Shown here in pieces: positions 5,384-6,304 of a stretch of 6,304 nucleotides of DNA (position 1 is its first letter; each line of letters starts with the position of its first letter). The stretch spans positions 1 through 6,304 of the forward strand of contig CALNCU010000004.1 of NCBI GenBank assembly GCA_937875395.1. The letters run 5' to 3'. Origin of the DNA: an uncultured Armatimonadota bacterium (GTDB lineage: Bacteria; Armatimonadota; UBA5829; DTJY01). The notes beneath the pieces were generated by a model. The model was not told the DNA's origin. It made no database searches and saw only the letters and a program-made list of their open reading frames with translations. Made by a program: the position numbers and the translations under genes.

Positions 5384-5617
5384 ATCTAACCTCCCCCGGA
5401 AGGCTGGGATGCGCTTTCTTTCTATATATATTAGAAGCAGGGAGTCTTGCAGTACCTCTATCTGTTATTACGGACGCGAGCCTGTAATAGTTCCAGAATT
5501 TTGATAACGGATCTTTATATTGACAAGATGATTGCAAACTGTTAGCATATTTATCACTTTGTTCTACAGGCAGTTATCAAGCATTCGGTTGCTATTATCA
5601 ATTAAGTGAGGATGAGT
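5384..5617. promoter_or_regulatory. Divergent regulatory region between pilin and SLH genes
   Basis: This AT-rich spacer serves two divergent genes. On the plus strand it holds a sigma70-like promoter (5520-5548). On the minus strand, TTGTCA (5527-5522) followed 17 bases later by CAAAAT (5504-5499) is a weak promoter candidate for the pilin gene. A perfect 8-bp inverted repeat TTGATAAC (5501-5508) / GTTATCAA (5573-5580) encloses the plus-strand promoter. The hexamer TTATCA recurs at 5551, 5574 and 5595, plus inverted at 5502-5507. Confidence 0.5.
5520..5548 (+). promoter_or_regulatory. Sigma70-like promoter of the SLH-domain gene
   Basis: A perfect -35 hexamer TTGACA (5520-5525) is followed after 17 bases by TAGCAT (5543-5548), which matches four of six -10 consensus positions. 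Transcription would begin near 5555, giving a leader of roughly 60 bases before the ATG at 5618. Confidence 0.6.
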
Positions 5618-6304
5618 ATGAAAAAGATTCTGATGCTGATGGTGGGTCTATCTCTTGCGCTTTATGCGCCGGCATCCGCCGCAGAGTTTGCGGATTTACC
5701 TATTAATCACTGGGCATATTCGGCTGTTGCAGAGCTTTCCAAAGCCGGTATCGTCCAGGGCTATCCCAACGGTACATTCAGCGGGCAGCGTTCCATATCC
5801 CGTTATGAGATGGCATCAATTATTCAAAGGACTATTCCTGTGCTGCAGGAGGCAGTAAAGGCCAGTCTTCCGGCGCCTGTGAAGCCCAAACCCGGCCCGC
5901 AGGGGCCGCGGGGTCAGCAGGGTGTCGCCGGTCCGCGGGGTGCCGCCGGTCCGCGGGGCCCACAGGGTCCAAGGGCCAGGGAGCTGGATACCATTATAGC
6001 TCTGGTGAACGGATTCAAGCCAGAACTCACCGCCCTTGGCGCTAACATTCCGGCTATACAGAAAGACATTGCCGCCCTGCAGCAGAGAGTTGCCGCAGTA
6101 GAGGCAGAGCAGGCCCGCGTAAAGTTCAACGGTGAAGTAACATTCATCGGCCGCGCAGAAGTCAACAACTCCGGCGAAGATTCCTTAGGCATAGGTCTCC
6201 TGGCATTAGACCGTGACGGCCGCGCCATGGTTAATGATGTAAACTCGACCAACCCCGGCAACCTGTTCAGTAATGTTACAGGTTTCACGGACTTCCAGCT
6301 TTCC
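5618..6304 (+). CDS. Secreted SLH-domain protein with collagen-like linker and probable beta-barrel (3' end outside window)
   Basis: The frame stays open to the window edge (229 residues seen). A Sec signal peptide (MKKILMLMVGLSLALYAPASA) is probably cut after Ala21 or Ala22. One SLH domain follows at about 24-72: FADLPINHWAYSAVAEL, then GIVQGYPNGTF and ISRYEMA. Nine Gly-X-Y triplets occupy 93-119. A heptad-like segment at about 121-168 (IQKDIAALQQRVAAVEAEQ) should form a coiled coil, and VKFNGEVTFIGRAEVN looks like the first strands of a beta-barrel. By analogy with SLH porins of cyanobacteria and Deinococcus (SomA and SlpA types), the SLH domain would bind the cell wall and the barrel sit in the outer membrane. 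The ATG at 5618 follows AAGTGAGG at 5604-5611, whereas the ATG at 5612 would touch that site. Confidence 0.88.
   Translation, partial: MKKILMLMVGLSLALYAPASAAEFADLPINHWAYSAVAELSKAGIVQGYPNGTFSGQRSISRYEMASIIQRTIPVLQEAVKASLPAPVKPKPGPQGPRGQQGVAGPRGAAGPRGPQGPRARELDTIIALVNGFKPELTALGANIPAIQKDIAALQQRVAAVEAEQARVKFNGEVTFIGRAEVNNSGEDSLGIGLLALDRDGRAMVNDVNSTNPGNLFSNVTGFTDFQLS
5894..5974 (+). repeat. Collagen-like Gly-X-Y coding repeat (9 triplets)
   Basis: Residues 93-119 of the SLH protein read GPQ GPR GQQ GVA GPR GAA GPR GPQ GPR. Four of the nine triplets are GPR. The DNA is GC-rich and built on GGTCCGCGGGGT-like units, so the number of triplets could vary by slippage between strains. The repeat lies exactly between the SLH domain with its Pro-rich spacer and the coiled coil. 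Confidence 0.9.

Noticed and set aside
5914..6288. Minus-strand frame opposite the SLH protein
   Set aside because: The Pro/Arg-rich GPRGPAAPRGPA-like end is only the complement of the collagen-like repeat. The plus-strand frame has RBS, signal peptide and SLH motifs.

Overview
The window looks like a chromosomal stretch from a Gram-negative-type bacterium outside the well-studied groups, most likely Armatimonadota or a neighbouring phylum. This is an inference from two markers. One is a prepilin-like protein with an exact H-X9-DG motif, a combination common in Armatimonadota, Planctomycetota and relatives. The other is a secreted protein with a single SLH domain, a coiled coil and what looks like the start of an outer-membrane beta-barrel. 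No rRNA, tRNA, CRISPR array, transposase or phage gene was seen.

Layout from left to right. Positions 1-519 hold a short palindromic repeat, a strong hairpin, a doubtful 57-codon ORF and otherwise unassigned DNA. A four-helix membrane protein (520-1176, +) converges through a bidirectional terminator on a small acidic protein (1242-1487, -). A spacer with a second, inverted copy of the palindromic repeat follows, then a small zinc-ribbon-like protein (1799-1984, +). This converges on an HU-family DNA-binding protein (2032-2307, -), which is divergent from an iron-type alcohol dehydrogenase (2566-3714, +).

The dehydrogenase converges on a minus-strand run: prepilin-like protein (4829-5383), AhpD-like CxxC protein (4502-4741) and endonuclease III (3769-4440). 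The last two are spaced like an operon and could both deal with oxidative damage, one as a thiol antioxidant and the other in base-excision repair. Divergent from the pilin gene, a sigma70-like promoter and repeated TTATCA motifs lead into the SLH protein (5618 to beyond 6304, +).

Most genes are ordinary housekeeping or envelope functions, and I see no multi-gene novel defence or biosynthetic system. The points most worth a second look are: the dispersed palindromic repeat in opposite orientations; endonuclease III with His in place of the second [4Fe-4S] cysteine; the collagen-like Gly-X-Y linker inside the SLH protein; Gln at a metal-ligand position of the dehydrogenase; and the TTATCA cluster upstream of the SLH gene.
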